From NCBI GenBank assembly GCA_000711775.1, contig ARYC01017490.1, forward strand, positions 62,001 through 126,000: a stretch of 64,000 nt of DNA, given 5' to 3'. Source of the stretch: Oxytricha trifallax. Lineage: Eukaryota; Ciliophora; Spirotrichea; Sporadotrichida; Oxytrichidae. Below, in pieces: positions 12,977-25,064 of the stretch (the first letter of the stretch is position 1; each line of letters begins with the position of its first letter). The position numbers and the translations under genes are program-made. The notes under the pieces are model-generated. The model had not been told where the DNA came from, made no database searches, and saw only the letters and a program-made list of their open reading frames with translations.

Positions 12977-13086
12977 TATAAGTATTTTAATTCTTAATTT
13001 GACTAAATTTGTTATAATTAAGCAATTAAATGATAAAATATCAAATGAAATAAATATAAATAGCTAATTAAATGAGATGAAATAGA

Positions 13087-14868
13087 TCAAATGTAAAAAT
13101 TGTTCTTTTGAAGTAAAGTGAATGGATAGCACTTATAATCATATTTATGATCTTCTATAAATTCGAATTTATCTCTGCTACAAAGCTCTCCCCAATATTT
13201 TTTGGCAAGCTCTGCATTATCTTTGAAGATTTTATCATCCTCATAACCCTCAAATAAAAACCCTAATTTAATATAATCTTCTGTTGAAATAGGTTTTTAT
13301 TCTTCGCTCTTATTTGTTTATTACATATCATTGGTTTCCCCTAAAACTGAGTCCAATTTATTTAGAGCATCTTATGCTGTTAGTAAAGGCTTATCGTTAT
13401 TTGTCTTTGGTTATTCGTCTACTTTAATCTTGATGATTTATTTAGCAATATCAAAAACACTACAATATTTTTCATCTAAAAACACTAGATTTCTATAGGG
13501 TTCTCCTTACTTCTTATATCTCTCAGCATGATCTATAATATTTTCTGCAATACGCTTGTGCAAAAATTCTTTGTTAATTTCTTTGCTTGTTAAATGCTTG
13601 ATGAAAGGATGATAGAATTCTGGGCCATAATTTACCTTTTCTAAGTTGCAGGAGGGACAAGCTTTCTGCTAGGTCAAATCAGAGGCCCATTCAAATTAAT
13701 CAAGCATGATTTGATACTTCAAGTTGTTGAAGTATTTATCAACTGTCTTGTTTCTATCAATAAGGTGTTTGTAAGCTTGCTCTATATTCCATTTTATATC
13801 TGGGATAATTAATCCAATCTTTGAGTTTAGCTATACTTCTGAATCACTGGTTTTTGCATAAAGGATACTTAGTTAAGCATTAGGCGTCCTAAGTTTATTT
13901 ACTTTTTAGTAAATAACTCTTTCTGTCTCCCCTATTTTAAAGCGCTTTTCATGCTTGAGATACTTAACTATTTCTAAATCAGCCTCATGACTAGTTTTCA
14001 AAACATTTTTACCTCTCATAGGTAAGCACAAGTGCACAGAGTCCATCTACTCCCTGCTTAAACTTTCTACTATTAAGTGAAAATCCGTTAAGTTGTCATT
14101 TTCAATGTTTTATAGAGAATAACGAATGCCATCAATATTCAAAGTCAGTCTTTGCTTCTCTTAGATATAACTGCAAGCAACACTTTTATTTTCTAAAGAA
14201 GATTTCCAAAGACCTATTTATTCGCTTACAAAAGCATTTACAGATGCTCTACCTATACGAGCTTTGATATCTTTTTAGATTTTTGGATAGAAATTTACAC
14301 CTCGAAATTAACTAATTTTTGAAAAGGCTTATTCCATTTCTCCAATTTGATATAAGCATATCATATTTAAAATTTAAAAGTAGTGAAGAACAACTAAATT
14401 TTCTTTATTATAATTAATGCAATACTCAGTTAGAGTATGACCCCTTCTAATGATTTCATCATAAACCTCTTTCGTGACTTTATTCGTAGTTTCTGAATCA
14501 TAGCAATACTGTTCAAACAAATACACAATTTGCAAGAGTGTGTAATTATCTATTTTATTTTTATCGTTGATGTCTTCTATGATCTTTAAGAATACCCTCT
14601 CAGTTAACGTCTTGATATCAATTGGACTATGATATCCAAGCTTAGATTTCGATAATTTCCCACCCACTCTATCAGCAGTTCTTAAAAGTTTCATGGCAAA
14701 GGGAGCACCAGATTCTCTCACTAAATCTGTCATAGTTTTGTATTCCTTCAAGAATTCTTTGTCTATAAATTCTTTTATTATTGGTAATGTTTGACAAGTT
14801 TTTCCATCTGCTTTGTATTTAGAGCGAATTGCTAGGTTTCTCCTAGAAAGTTATGTTAGCAATTTCAT
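13087..14868 (-). CDS. Unknown 593-residue protein, possibly mitochondrial
   Basis: A single uninterrupted frame from ATG (14868-14866) to TGA (13089-13087), with many TAA/TAG as Gln. The N-terminus (MKLLTQLSRRNLAIRSKYK) is basic with few acids and resembles a mitochondrial presequence; that is an inference. The body is hydrophilic. Recognisable pieces are ARIGRASVNAFVSE (about 13990), KACPSCNLEKV (about 13640) with a CxxC pair, and a charged C-terminus. I do not recognise the family. It is the only long gene here without a detectable IES or intron. It lies head-to-head with the channel gene, 149 bp apart. Confidence 0.8.
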
Positions 14869-15017
14869 TTTAATTTGTATTTTAATTAATGGCATTAATA
14901 ATTATTATTACTTATTAAGGCAAGAATGATAATCAGACTAAGATAAGAGAATTTAAAATTTATAGATAATTGAAGAATAAATAGGATATAAAATATTTAT
15001 TATACAACCTATAGTAA

Positions 15018-18000
15018 ATGAGCACCAACAAACAGAACTCAGTTAGCTAGAAAAACTTAAAATAATTCGTACTATTTACAACTTTAAAACAACTAATGAT
15101 TTTTTAGGATTTTAAACATCAGGAAGAAGCTGGGTTTGATTCTGATGAAGAGAATAAAAATGACATGTTTGGAAAAAAGACACCATCTGATTTATCTCTA
15201 AAATTATCGGTAAAAAACTCAAATGGAGCATTTGATTAACTTCATTAAACAGAAGCTCAAAAATCTAAAAATAACTATATTATATTTTTAACCATGAAGA
15301 CTTAAGTAAGAAATATTGTATGTCATGAAAATTAATTGTGTAGCTTCCTCAATTAAGAAGTCCTCAAAAACTATTGCTATTATCAAAGATACGCTGACCA
15401 AACAGCTAAAAGATAAGAGACTAAATTATATTGTTTTTTATAAAGACTAGATGGTCAATTCAAAAAATAAATGGAGCAAACAGAATCTCTAGAGGAGCTT
15501 TAAAAAATGATGATTGACTTTTAATCACTAAACATCCAGAAAAAGGAAAGAGAAGAAATGAAAAAGATGTCAGACTCAATTTGGAACATGAGGAATATCT
15601 ACAAGACTGATCTTTTGTCAGGAGAATTTGCTCAGGAAGAACAAAAATAAACTGGTGTAATGAAGCTTAATAAGCTTATAGCCATGAATATGCTCACAAA
15701 CATTGAAGAGAAGAGGAAAGAACAGGCTATGGCATAAAAAAGGAAGTATTTAAGTAGAAGAACCAAAGAAATAGTGAAGCAGATTCCTGAATTTATGGCA
15801 AGCTTTAATGACTCTTACAGAATTAGATGGGATGTTCTCGTTATTATCTTAACGATTTATAACTGCTTTTATATACCATTTGAAATTGCCTTCCAGCCTG
15901 AGGTTAACTGGGTCATTGAAGTCATAAACTCTACAATAGATCTTATCTTTTACGTTCAGCAATTATGATAAATTTCAATTTTTTAGTTTATATATTTTAA
16001 CTTGATTGATATCCTATTGCAGTTTAGAACAACATTTATGACTTAAGAGGGAGAAGAGGTTACAGATAAAAAGGAAATCGCTAAAAAGTACATATTAAAT
16101 GGAACATTTATTGTTGATGTGCTTTCCATTTTGCCATTAAATGCTCTGATACCAGTAATCATAATTATTATTAATAAATTTTAATTTAGGGTGATTTCAA
16201 ATATTTGGATGTAATCGGTATGCTTAAGCTAGTTAGAATCTCAAGACTAGGATCTCTCATTCAAAAGCTTGATCTGAGGGAAGATATTAAAGCTGTAAGT
16301 TTATCTAATTCCTTATTATTTTTAGATGGTGAGAGTTTGCCAGTTAACTTTCCTACTTATCTTTTACTTTCACTTGTGTACTTGTCTCTGGTTCTTTGAA
16401 GCAAGAATCTATGAAATTTGGATCCCTGCTATTGAGTTTGGTACTCTCCAGACTGATGTGTTTATTGCAAACATTGAAAAGCAATACTTCACTACTATGC
16501 ATTATTCAGTTTTACTTTTGACTGGTAATGAGATGGGACCTAGAACAGACTTTGAAGGATTCCTGAGTGCACTCTATATCTTGTGTGGTGCTTTAATTAG
16601 CGCCAATATTTTTGGTGAGATGGCTGTTTTGGTTCAAATGATTAAAAGAAAGAATCAATAGTTCTAAGAGCAAATTGACAGTGCCAACACTGCAATGAAA
16701 AACATCAGACTTCCTAATGACCTATCAAGTGAAATTAGAGATTATTTAGTGTTTACTCAAAGCACTTTAGATTAATAATAGGAGCTTGATAAATTTCTGA
16801 GCTTAATCAGTCCTTCTCTCAAACTTAAAGTCTCGTGGTAGATATTTGAGGGAGTCATCAAAACTAATGCTGTTTTCAAAAACATTAAACCTCAAGTAGG
16901 GATTGTTTATATTTATTTTATTTATTCTATATTTTGTCAATGTTAGAAATGATGTAGCGAATAACGGTTAAGGAACTGATTTAGTATCAATTGTCGTTAG
17001 AAAATTGTAAATCTAACTGAATGGTCCTGAAGATGTTATTATTGCTTAAATCAAATCGATAATATAATATAGAGAACTTAGAATTTAATGTACTTTTATT
17101 TTTTTGTTGTTGTAAAGATTCATAAAGATGAGAATTGTTTCTTCTAATATAAATAAAATTATGTAAATCTTTATTTATTATTAAATATTCTAATTAATTC
17201 ACTTTAAATTTATAGATAATTAATTGAAAAATGTTCAGTACTTCATTTTAATATTATTTTAGCTATCATTATTTTATTAACTTTCAATTTTATTTGTTTT
17301 ATGATCAAGGTTGATTAATCTTGTAAACTTCTTCTTTTATCACAAATTATAATTAATTTACCTTTATATTTCCAAAAATAATATTTAATTGAGAAATATC
17401 AAGCAAGGTGATGAAAGTAAGGCATTTTTACGAATTATAATCAGTAATTTTTAGGTTAGGATATTTACTTTATTGCCAAAGGAGATAGTTATGTAACAAT
17501 TAAAGACACTTAGAAAAAGGAATATAAGAATTTCAAGAAACTAGTTCCAGGAGATCATTTTGGTGTAATAATTTTACTGCCATAAACTTTTTAATAGGAA
17601 ATGAGTATTATTTATAACTGCCCTAGAACAGCTTCTATAATGTCTGGAAATTATTGTACCTACGCCAAATTACCACCTGAAAATTACAAATTACTTCTCT
17701 CTGAAATTCCAGAAGTTGAAGACAGCTTTAAAAAACATACTTTTAAGTACAGTGACAGACATAAGAAATGGATGATAAAAACTATGAGACAGCTTCCATT
17801 TTTCTGTGAAATTGAAGAATGGACTCTTCATAGAATTATTTGTGCATTCAAAAAAAGAGTTTTGGATAAAGGAGCCCTTATTTTTAAAGCACAAGAAGAA
17901 GTTAATCATTTAAGAATTCTCTAAGATGGAATTATTGACATATTCGTAAGCTAATATTGGTAAAAATTAACAATCTTTTTATATAGACATCATTTGAAAA

Positions 18001-18667
18001 CAAAGAGTTTATCATTGAAAAATTAATGAGAGGTTCCCTTCTCAACCATAGATCTTTCTTTTTGGAAGAGACTGCCTCTATTTTTGCAAGAGCAGCAAAA
18101 ACATCAATTGTCCTTGAAATTTCTCTGAATCAGCTAAATTAATTCTTAGCTGACTCCCCAATCTTTGAGAAGAAGTTTTTATCATATCAAACCAAAATTC
18201 TTAACTCAGCTAAATCTTACCCCGTTGACTACCATTTAAAGGTTCCTAAGGTTAACATAATTGATCCAAGAATTACCACTCCAGAGAGAATGAGCAGAAT
18301 GGTCTTATTCAAGCTTGCAGTAATGAGAAGAATTCAGGAACTTAGAATCCAAAAGTCTAAACCAAAACTTAGCGACTTATTAAAAGAGCTTAAGAAGGGA
18401 GGTCCAGTATAGAGAATGGAGGTTAAGAGAAAGATATTAGCACTCTATGAGTTCGATGATGATGAGAAGGCCTAGAAAATGAAAGAAAACAAAGGAAATG
18501 AGGAGATTTAGTTAGACCCAGAGGACCAGAATGAGAAAAATTAGACTTATTTGAGTCTTAAAATGAAAATTAAGAAGATCATAAGAGATTTGGAACAACA
18601 AGAACAAGCCCTCGACTTGATGAATAACCAAATGATTTAATATCATGCTTAGAATAATAAAAAGTGA
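15018..18667 (+). CDS. Cyclic-nucleotide-gated/EAG-type cation channel
   Basis: A membrane cation channel. The start ATG at 15018 precedes a charged N-terminal region. S1 begins at WDVLVIILTIYNCFYIPFE (about 15830). S4 carries spaced Arg/Lys (MLKLVRISRLGSLIQKLDLR, about 16220). The pore helix reads TTMHYSVLLLTGNEMGP (about 16490), where K+ channels have TxGYG or TxGFG. A C-linker follows, then two cyclic-nucleotide-binding-like cassettes (ISFAKGD-like YFIAKGDSYVTI with PGDHFG, about 17470-17570; a second about 17860-18100). The tail is Gln/Glu-rich, and the stop is TGA at 18665-18667. Introns: 15954-15986, 16155-16189, 16295-16325, 17417-17454, 17565-17597 and 17946-17986. Ion selectivity cannot be read from the sequence. 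Confidence 0.9.
15251..15355. other. IES in channel gene, 105 bp, pointer AGAAG
   Basis: AGAAG at 15251-15255 and 15356-15360 in phase. Joins DQLHQTE to VLKNYCYYQRYADQ. Confidence 0.75.
16904..16940. other. IES in channel gene, 37 bp, pointer TGTT
   Basis: TGTT at 16904-16907 and 16941-16944. Joins KPQVGIV to RNDVANNGQGT. Reading it as a GT..AG intron leads to a TGA, so an IES is preferred. Confidence 0.6.
17050..17397. other. IES in channel gene, 348 bp, pointer ATCAA
   Basis: ATCAA at 17050-17054 and 17398-17402. Joins GPEDVIIAQI to KQGDESQDIYF inside the first CNB cassette. Confidence 0.87.
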
Positions 18668-18741
18668 ATCGTTTTTATATAGTAAATTTATTGAACTAAA
18701 TGAAATTAATAATTATTATCTACATTTATTAATATTATAAG

Positions 18742-21700
18742 TCATAAAAGTGGTAAATCCCCACCAGTTTATTTGTTAGCTTTAGTATTGCTACTGTTAT
18801 TATTTGATATCTGAAAATTGACTTATGTCTATAAATTGCTTCTCTCTAAATTCATTTATATGTGTTTTCCTTCTAAAGTGTCATTCAAATGTTCTGGTTG
18901 TAAAGTTGGAGATCCGATACCACTATTTTTAAGTTTATGCCTCATTGAAATTTTTTATCTTTCCTGCCTTGGACTTGAATTAGCTCTACATAAAAGAATA
19001 ATTGATCAAAGATAATAATTACGACATTAAGCCTGATGGATGAATAGTAGAAGAAATTTGCAGTCTATCTAGTTTTTAATTATATTTATTCATAATCTGT
19101 GAGTATTTCTTAGGTCTATTGACATCAATGCTTATTGTATTTACATCATTATTTACAGAAGAGTGGTATTATTGTATAAATCCATTTGATATGGGAAATC
19201 ATAATTTAATTTGAAATTAAATTAATATATATATATTGGCTGTTAAATTTTCGTAGCCTTGACAATATGGTACTTGTTAGATAGAGGATTAAAAAATCAG
19301 CTGGACTTTACTAATGCCGGTACCCCTCTATCGCATCCATGGAGTGAGATAACACGACTTTAATTTTTGCATTAAAATCAACTAAACAAATCACCCAAAA
19401 CTAAATTCAATTTATATCGGTCCAGGGATGCGATAGAGTGGTCCCGCCAATAGTAAAGTCCAGCTGATTTTTAATTCTCTATCGAAAAAGTACCACTAGT
19501 CTAAGACAAATTTAACAGCCAATATATATATATTAATTTAATTTCAAATTAAATTATAATTTCCCAAATCAAATGGATTTCTACAATATTGTTATTTCAA
19601 TAGCAGTGATCTCTCAGTGTCATTTCCGACTTAGTACTAAGCAGAGACACTTTCATTCGTTCGATGAGTGATATCGGAGCAAGTTGTCCCTATCAAACTT
19701 CTATTTATGGATTGACTCACTAACCCGTTCATTTAATTGGAGATTCGCCTATTCTGGAATAATTAATTTTTTTAATCGCTAATTTAAGTAAGGATGGTAG
19801 ATTGGTTGTTTAGACTTTTGTTATACCTGTCCCTACTCTTTTTAATATTTGAATTTTGTAAACTTATTGGAAGTTTATGGTCAGAAAGAATTTAATCAGT
19901 AAAATCTTATAAGATCTTACTCTCTTCGCCTAACATAAAATCAGATTCTAATCCTTCATAGTTTTGGGAAGTTGAGTTTTAACTTGATGGATCAAATCTT
20001 AAAATCCATTTTGCAAGAGCCTTAAGTTGATTAAAAATCAAAAAAATATAATAATAGCTTTTAAAAAAATCATTATATTTTAATATTGAATGAACTTCTT
20101 CTTATTTTCAACCTGCATCTTAGTGTCCATAGTTTCATTGATTGAGAGTTTTATGCTTTCCATCACCATTACTACAAAGTGCTTCAGTTGTCTTGATAGT
20201 ATTTACTATGAGCTCATTAGCTATTCAGTATCTGTTTTATTTGTTTTCATTTCAAATTATAAACTAAGATATATGATGTGAAATTTTTAAGTCATTTCCA
20301 TGATTTGATTTAGTTCCATAGTATTGGCTTTCATGTTGATTAGATTCTTTATTTCATCGAAGTTAAAACCCATTCCACCGCCATCACCACCACTTAAATT
20401 CGACAAAGCATTCATTCTATTGACTCCTCCTTGCTATTTCTAAACTTTCTTCACAGCTAAAATGATTTCTTAGCTTATCTACTTATTTAGTGTATCAAAT
20501 TTATCTTCAGAGTCTTTTTTGAATGATAGGATCTCTGTTTGTAATTATTGAATTTATATTTAGAGTTGATTTGTTAGCTAGACTTTAGAGAAGTTATTAC
20601 TTATTTCTGCAGAAAGCTCTTAGATGTTCCATTTTGAAGCTTTATCCGATATTCAATAAGTTATTAGTTAAAAAGAATTTTAATCTTAATATTTCAATTC
20701 AAAATGAATTTGAAAATTTATAATAAAATCTTCATTTAAATAACTTATTTTAATAATAAAAAAGATTGTAGATATAGTTAAGCAAAAAAAGAGTGTTATG
20801 CTAATTTAATTTGTTTTTCATTTATTTTTATGTTTTTAAAATTTAAATCAATTATATCGAAAAAAATTAAATAAATTTATACTTATAAAACTAGATTTAT
20901 AAAGTATATTTTGATTACTTCATCATATCTTCTAATAATTTAATCATGAATTTCTGATTGATTGGTAAACTATGTAAGTTTCTATTCAAAATCTTCTATT
21001 TTTGGTAGGACTTTCTTCTATAAATCTATAAAGTCTGATTTTTCAGAGAAGTGATTCAGTGATTTCTGAGTTTCTTTCAGATCTTCTTCATTTGCCTTCT
21101 TTTCAATAGCTCTTTTTACATTGTGAATATCATTCATGAAATAATTTTTAACAAAATTATATATAACTGCTGCAAATATTGTATAAATTCTCAATCTTAG
21201 CGAAAGATTTCCTAAATTCATTGCTAGTGTCTTGGTTTTTCTAAAACATCTTCCCATTTTCTATTCTATCCTATTGTAAATCCTTGACTCTTGCAAATTT
21301 CTCCAGATCAGAATATATCTGTGCTCTAAGTTACGCAATTTCTCTCATTGCTTCTTATTTTGGAATGAGTGTGTCAATATTCATTTGCATTTTCTTGAGG
21401 TTACTATTTACATCCGCTTTATTTAATTCAAAGTCATCTTTCTTCAAATAAAATGACAGTTCTTTATAGATATTTCTAACTGATTCCCATGGCGCACATG
21501 ACTCTAGCTTTTTCTCCAGCATTCGAATATCTTTTGAGTCTACTTTTTCAGTAAATTAACTTTTCATGTAAGTTAAATCATTGTTCACTTAACGCTTCTG
21601 TGAATCCATTTCCTGAATTCTCACTATCAAGTTATCTATAATCTTTTGCAAGTCTGATTTAGCCCTTTCTAATTCGTCAATTTTAACATAATTTAGAGTC

Positions 21701-22116
21701 AGCTCATCCTAAAAGAATTGTTTGCTTATCAAGTCATCTCTAATTTGTTATAGTTTAGGTTCTAAACCTCTTTCCACTGTATAATCTTTCAGAGCTTCTG
21801 GAAGTGATTTTCCATGAGACTATTAAGCTAAAGCTATTAGATCAGAAAGCTATGTCAGTTTATTTGCTGCTGATTTATTCTGAGATGTTAATGCGAACAA
21901 TCTATCATCAAAGTCTTAAAAAATAAGAAAAATTAAAACACTATAATCTTGCTTTAACTAATCAGTAATTGAACCCTTCTCATCATTAATTAATTATTTG
22001 ACGATTTTCTTCAACAAAATTATATCAATCCCTTGATTGTCTAAATCTATTGCTTCTTATTTTGTAAAGGAAGAACCTAACGCACTAGAATTCTTTCTTT
22101 AATCTGTTTATTGCAT
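18742..22116 (-). CDS. Long coiled-coil protein of unknown function
   Basis: The start ATG (22116-22114) opens a hydrophilic protein rich in heptad-like Lys/Glu/Leu/Gln, for example MQMNIDTLIPKQEAMREIAQ (about 21390) and NDIHNVKRAIEKKANEEDL (about 21120). A Gly-rich patch (SGGDGGGMGFNFDEI) is at about 20370. The C-terminal third is Ser/Asn/Gln-rich and ends at TGA 18744-18742. There is probably a 27-nt intron near 21918-21944. Five IESs, one of which is a whole palindromic element, are listed separately; each junction restores the frame. No family is recognised; a structural role in the cytoskeleton or cilium is a guess. The gene is head-to-head with the MG-start gene. Confidence 0.8.
19003..19033. 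other. IES in coiled-coil gene, 31 bp, pointer TGAT
   Basis: TGAT at 19003-19006 and 19034-19037. Corrects the frame between QISSTIHPS and the C-terminal segment ending GGDLPLL. Confidence 0.65.
19170..19586. other. IES in coiled-coil gene, 417 bp, pointer TATTGT; equals a palindromic transposon
   Basis: TATTGT at 19170-19175 and 19587-19592. The excised block is almost exactly palindromic element copy 1. Removal joins RSLLLKQQ to QYHSSVNNDV in frame. Confidence 0.85.
19172..19586. mobile_element. Palindromic element, copy 1 (~415 bp, TA target duplication)
   Basis: The arms are inverted repeats over nearly the whole length. The left arm starts TTGTATAAATCC and the right arm ends GGATTTCTACAA; both contain AGCTGGACTTTACTA and a core near TCGCATCC. 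TA flanks both ends (19170-19171, 19587-19588), as in Tc1/mariner-type elements. No coding capacity, so it is a MITE-like element. Related copies are at 43579 and 58087. Confidence 0.87.
20027..20085. other. IES in coiled-coil gene, 59 bp, pointer TTGA
   Basis: TTGA at 20027-20030 and 20086-20089. Joins NKKKFIQ to LKALAKWILRF. A 3-bp alternative nearby also keeps the frame. Confidence 0.7.
20649..20905. other. IES in coiled-coil gene, 257 bp, pointer ATATT
   Basis: ATATT at 20649-20653 and 20906-20910. Joins RRYDEVIKI to SDKASKWNIQEL. Confidence 0.83.
21132..21186. other. IES in coiled-coil gene, 55 bp, pointer ATTC
   Basis: ATTC at 21132-21135 and 21187-21190. Joins SFAKIEN to DIHNVKRAIEKK and corrects the frame. 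Confidence 0.83.
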
Positions 22117-22494
22117 TTCTTAATTTTATTTAATTATTTAAATCCAATATATACATAAGATAATAGATTAAATGCAGATTCTTAAATAACTTTAATTATT
22201 AGCATAGAATTAAAATTAAATTGTTAGATTTTTCTCTATTTTGGAATACAAATTTTCTCAAATAATTAATTGCAAATTAATAATCTATTTTAGTATATCT
22301 ACAGTTCCACTAATATTCATTTCATATTACATTTTTTTTAATTAAATATAATAAATTTATACATTCTCCTATTTCAATATAACTAAATCTAAGAGGCTAT
22401 ATAAGTATTTTATGTTATTCATGTTACTTAGTACCTTCTATATTTATAGCAATTTATGATGGCTTAATTTAATTAATTTATATAAATAGATAAA

Positions 22495-23512
22495 ATGTAA
22501 GAATATTTCTGAATTCCAATTAATTATAGGGGTATATGCATGCCAAAGGAGCAAGTTTAAGTTTATTGTTAAACTTATTCACATATGACTCTGCAAGAAC
22601 GCCAAGTTTTCTAAAAAGAGTAATCGATAGGTCTGCATAAAGTAAATTATGAAGTATTTGAAAGAGCCATCAAAAGATATGGATTTACTGGCAGGTTGAC
22701 AGAAGATTCTTTTAAAGCGATTGCAAAGGAATATTTCAACATAAGCCCATAGACACTGGATGATAAGTTCACAAATGAATACAAATATCTTAAGTGCTAG
22801 AAACTATTTTACTAAGGCAACTACGAAATAGAGCAGCTTCTGTATTTGGGGTATGTTCTCTGCAGACACGAAACACCTTAGAAGGCAGTTGATAGTTTAT
22901 GGGGCTTGATAGATCCTGATATTAAAGGAATGGTAAGAAAGTAGCGACTAATCGAAGTGCTTTAAAATTTAGTTTACTATGCTTTATATTACTATTATGT
23001 GTGTGAAAAGAGTTTATTAATTATAACTAAATATATACCATATTATGCAATGATATTACCCCACGACATATAACTTATAGAACCAAGTATAGACCCAATG
23101 TACAGCATATATATTAAAAGACTAAAAGAAGAAGGAGAGGAATTTCTTAAAACTGCTGAAAGTATCTTCCCTCAATATTTATACATGGAAAATTTTGCTA
23201 ACTAAATCGACATTGAAAAATGGAATAAATCATTTATAATTAGGGAAATTATATGTCCTCAGAAAAATAACAATTAGAAAAGTATAAGATAGCAGTAACG
23301 TTGAGAAATTTTAATATTAAGATAATAAACATCTTCATTTAATAAGTCACCAATTGCATGAGGATGTGAACAATTATGAATTAGATGTAATGAATAAAAT
23401 GAATTAAAGAAAAATTTATCACTAATTTTACACTGGTATAACGTAGATAAACCAAAAATTTTATATTAAATATTAAATATTAACTATTCAAGGTTTATTG
23501 TTGATATGTTGA
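22495..23512 (+). CDS. Unknown protein with MG..C start (probable lipid-modified)
   Basis: The start codon is split by a short intron: AT at 22495-22496, intron 22497-22529, then G. The result is MGICMPKEQ, a context for myristoylation and palmitoylation. The protein (about 300 residues) contains KAIAKEYFNISPQTLDDKF and LPHDIQLIEPSIDPMYSIY; the helical, acidic pattern faintly recalls calcium-sensor proteins, but no canonical EF-hand loop is visible. One 28-bp IES restores the frame for the C-terminus. The last in-frame stop, TGA 23510-23512, would overlap the end of the convergent kinase gene by 25 bp, so the true end may be earlier. Confidence 0.7.
23268..23295. other. IES, 28 bp, pointer TAAC
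   Basis: TAAC at 23268-23271 and 23296-23299 in phase. Joins CPQKNN to VEKFQYQDNKHLHL; without removal a TGA follows at 23302. Confidence 0.72.
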
Positions 23513-25060
23513 GGTCCTTGTTATAGTCTTTTAAACTTAAAAAACGTGATTTCTTGTTATATAACATTTTTAAGTTCTTCAATTGTTGGTTGTACATCTG
23601 TTTCATCAATTTGTAATTTTACTATTTGTGGATTTAATTTTTATAATAATTCTGCATTTCTAATTCTGTCAAAAAATGGATGACTAATGCACTCATCAAC
23701 TGTCGATCTTAAGTAAGGGTTGAATTAGATCATTTTAAGCAATAGATCTATAGACTACTCACTAACTTTGGGATACTTTTTCCTTAAATCTTGTATCTAA
23801 AGGTTTTTACCAAATTTTTCTATATAGCTTATGGCAGATTGATCTGTAATAAAGCATGTATCTTCTAGTTTTGGCGAGCCAAGAACATCCAAAATAGTTT
23901 TTAGCTAATCCTGATCTGCGACTGGGTAGTTTTAAGGATCTTATTAGCAGCTATTTTTTCTTCTATTTTGTTTAATACTTTTATCAGGAGAGAGCGGAAA
24001 GCAGGATCTCCCTGGAAAAAGAGCTTCCACTCTTCTGTCGGCTTGATTATTCTAGCTTTTTTGGAGTAATTCAGCCATAATACACCCTACACCCCAGATA
24101 TCAACTGCAAATCCATATTCCTTTTCAACTAATATAATTTCAGGTGGGCGATACCATCTCGTAACAACATGATCTGATAGTCTTCTCTTAACTACTCCTC
24201 TTTCAGCCTTTGTTGTTTCTAGAACTTAATGTACTATTTTTCTAGCAGAGGGTGTATCAATTTCCTCTTGTCCAAATTCTTTCCTTAATTTATTATTCTC
24301 TGTAATCTTTTACTATACAAAATCGTAATACCTCTCGGGATTGGGGGATAGTCCATAGATACCTCGGGCGAGTCCAAAGTCGCAAATTTTAATGTGGCAA
24401 TCTTCATCAATGAGAATATTGGAAGGTTTGATGTCTCTGTGTATAACTTTAGCCTTATGAATCCATCTCAATCCACAGAGAATGTTATAAATAATAACTT
24501 AGACATGCAGCTCGCTAAGTGGTAACTCACTTTTTATAAGTTTTTTTAAGTCTGCCTCCATGAATTCAAGAACCAAGTACACCTCCTAAAATCTATTAAT
24601 GTCTCTTGGCTCAATTATGTCGAGAAGTTTCGTTACGTAAGGGCTGTCATTGAAAAATTTCAGCAATAAAATTTCCCTGACCATTTTCTTACAGTCTTCA
24701 GCATCCACGAATATATCTTCAAGTCGTTTGATTGCTACTCGTCATTAGGTTGGAATATGTTATAAATACTTATATATAAGGATAAAATCACATTTATAAC
24801 AATATTAAATAGCTTATTTATTATATTAAATGAAATATGTATGGCTTCAACAACAGTACCATAGCTGCCTTAACCCAAACTTCTTATAAGCTAGTATTCA
24901 GAGCCTACATCCCATCCTTCAAACTAATCTACACATAGTGGTTTGAGATCACTACTATCCTCCTATTATATCTCATAATTTTCATCGTTATATTATTGAC
25001 TGGGCTTGGAGTGATGATTTACAAACTCTTGTTCACAGTTAAAACCAAAATATTATTTTT
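23488..25060 (-). CDS. MAPK-like protein kinase with atypical activation loop
   Basis: A CMGC/MAPK-type Ser/Thr kinase. Seen: the Gly loop [15 protein letters not shown] (about 24870), catalytic Lys RVAIKRLED (about 24720), [12 protein letters not shown] (about 24440), [10 protein letters not shown] (about 24370), [13 protein letters not shown] (about 24150), [13 protein letters not shown] (about 24090) and a CMGC-type C-lobe ending at TGA 23490-23488. Between DFGLAR and [10 protein letters not shown] lie about 70 extra residues, and the usual TxY phosphosite is replaced by Ser-Asp-His. The N-terminal extension before the kinase is open, but no start ATG is seen in frame, so the 5' end (about 25060) is provisional and an upstream MDS is likely. 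Confidence 0.88.
24741..24838. other. IES in MAPK-like gene, ~98 bp, pointer GT
   Basis: Separates GTVVEAI from RVAIKRLED of the kinase N-lobe. An in-frame TGA lies just before the second part. The pointer is only 2 bp, so the borders are approximate. Confidence 0.6.
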
Positions 25061-25064
25061 CATC

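Noticed and set aside
15221..15478. 10-bp direct repeat AAATGGAGCA (15221-15230, 15469-15478) as an IES pointer in the channel gene
   Set aside because: Joining at it breaks the frame and discards a block that is open in the correct frame; the AGAAG pointer at 15251/15356 gives a better join. Probably chance or an old small duplication.
16897..16949. GT..AG intron starting at GTAGGG in the channel gene
   Set aside because: Splicing there leads straight into a TGA; an IES with pointer TGTT keeps the frame of the conserved region.
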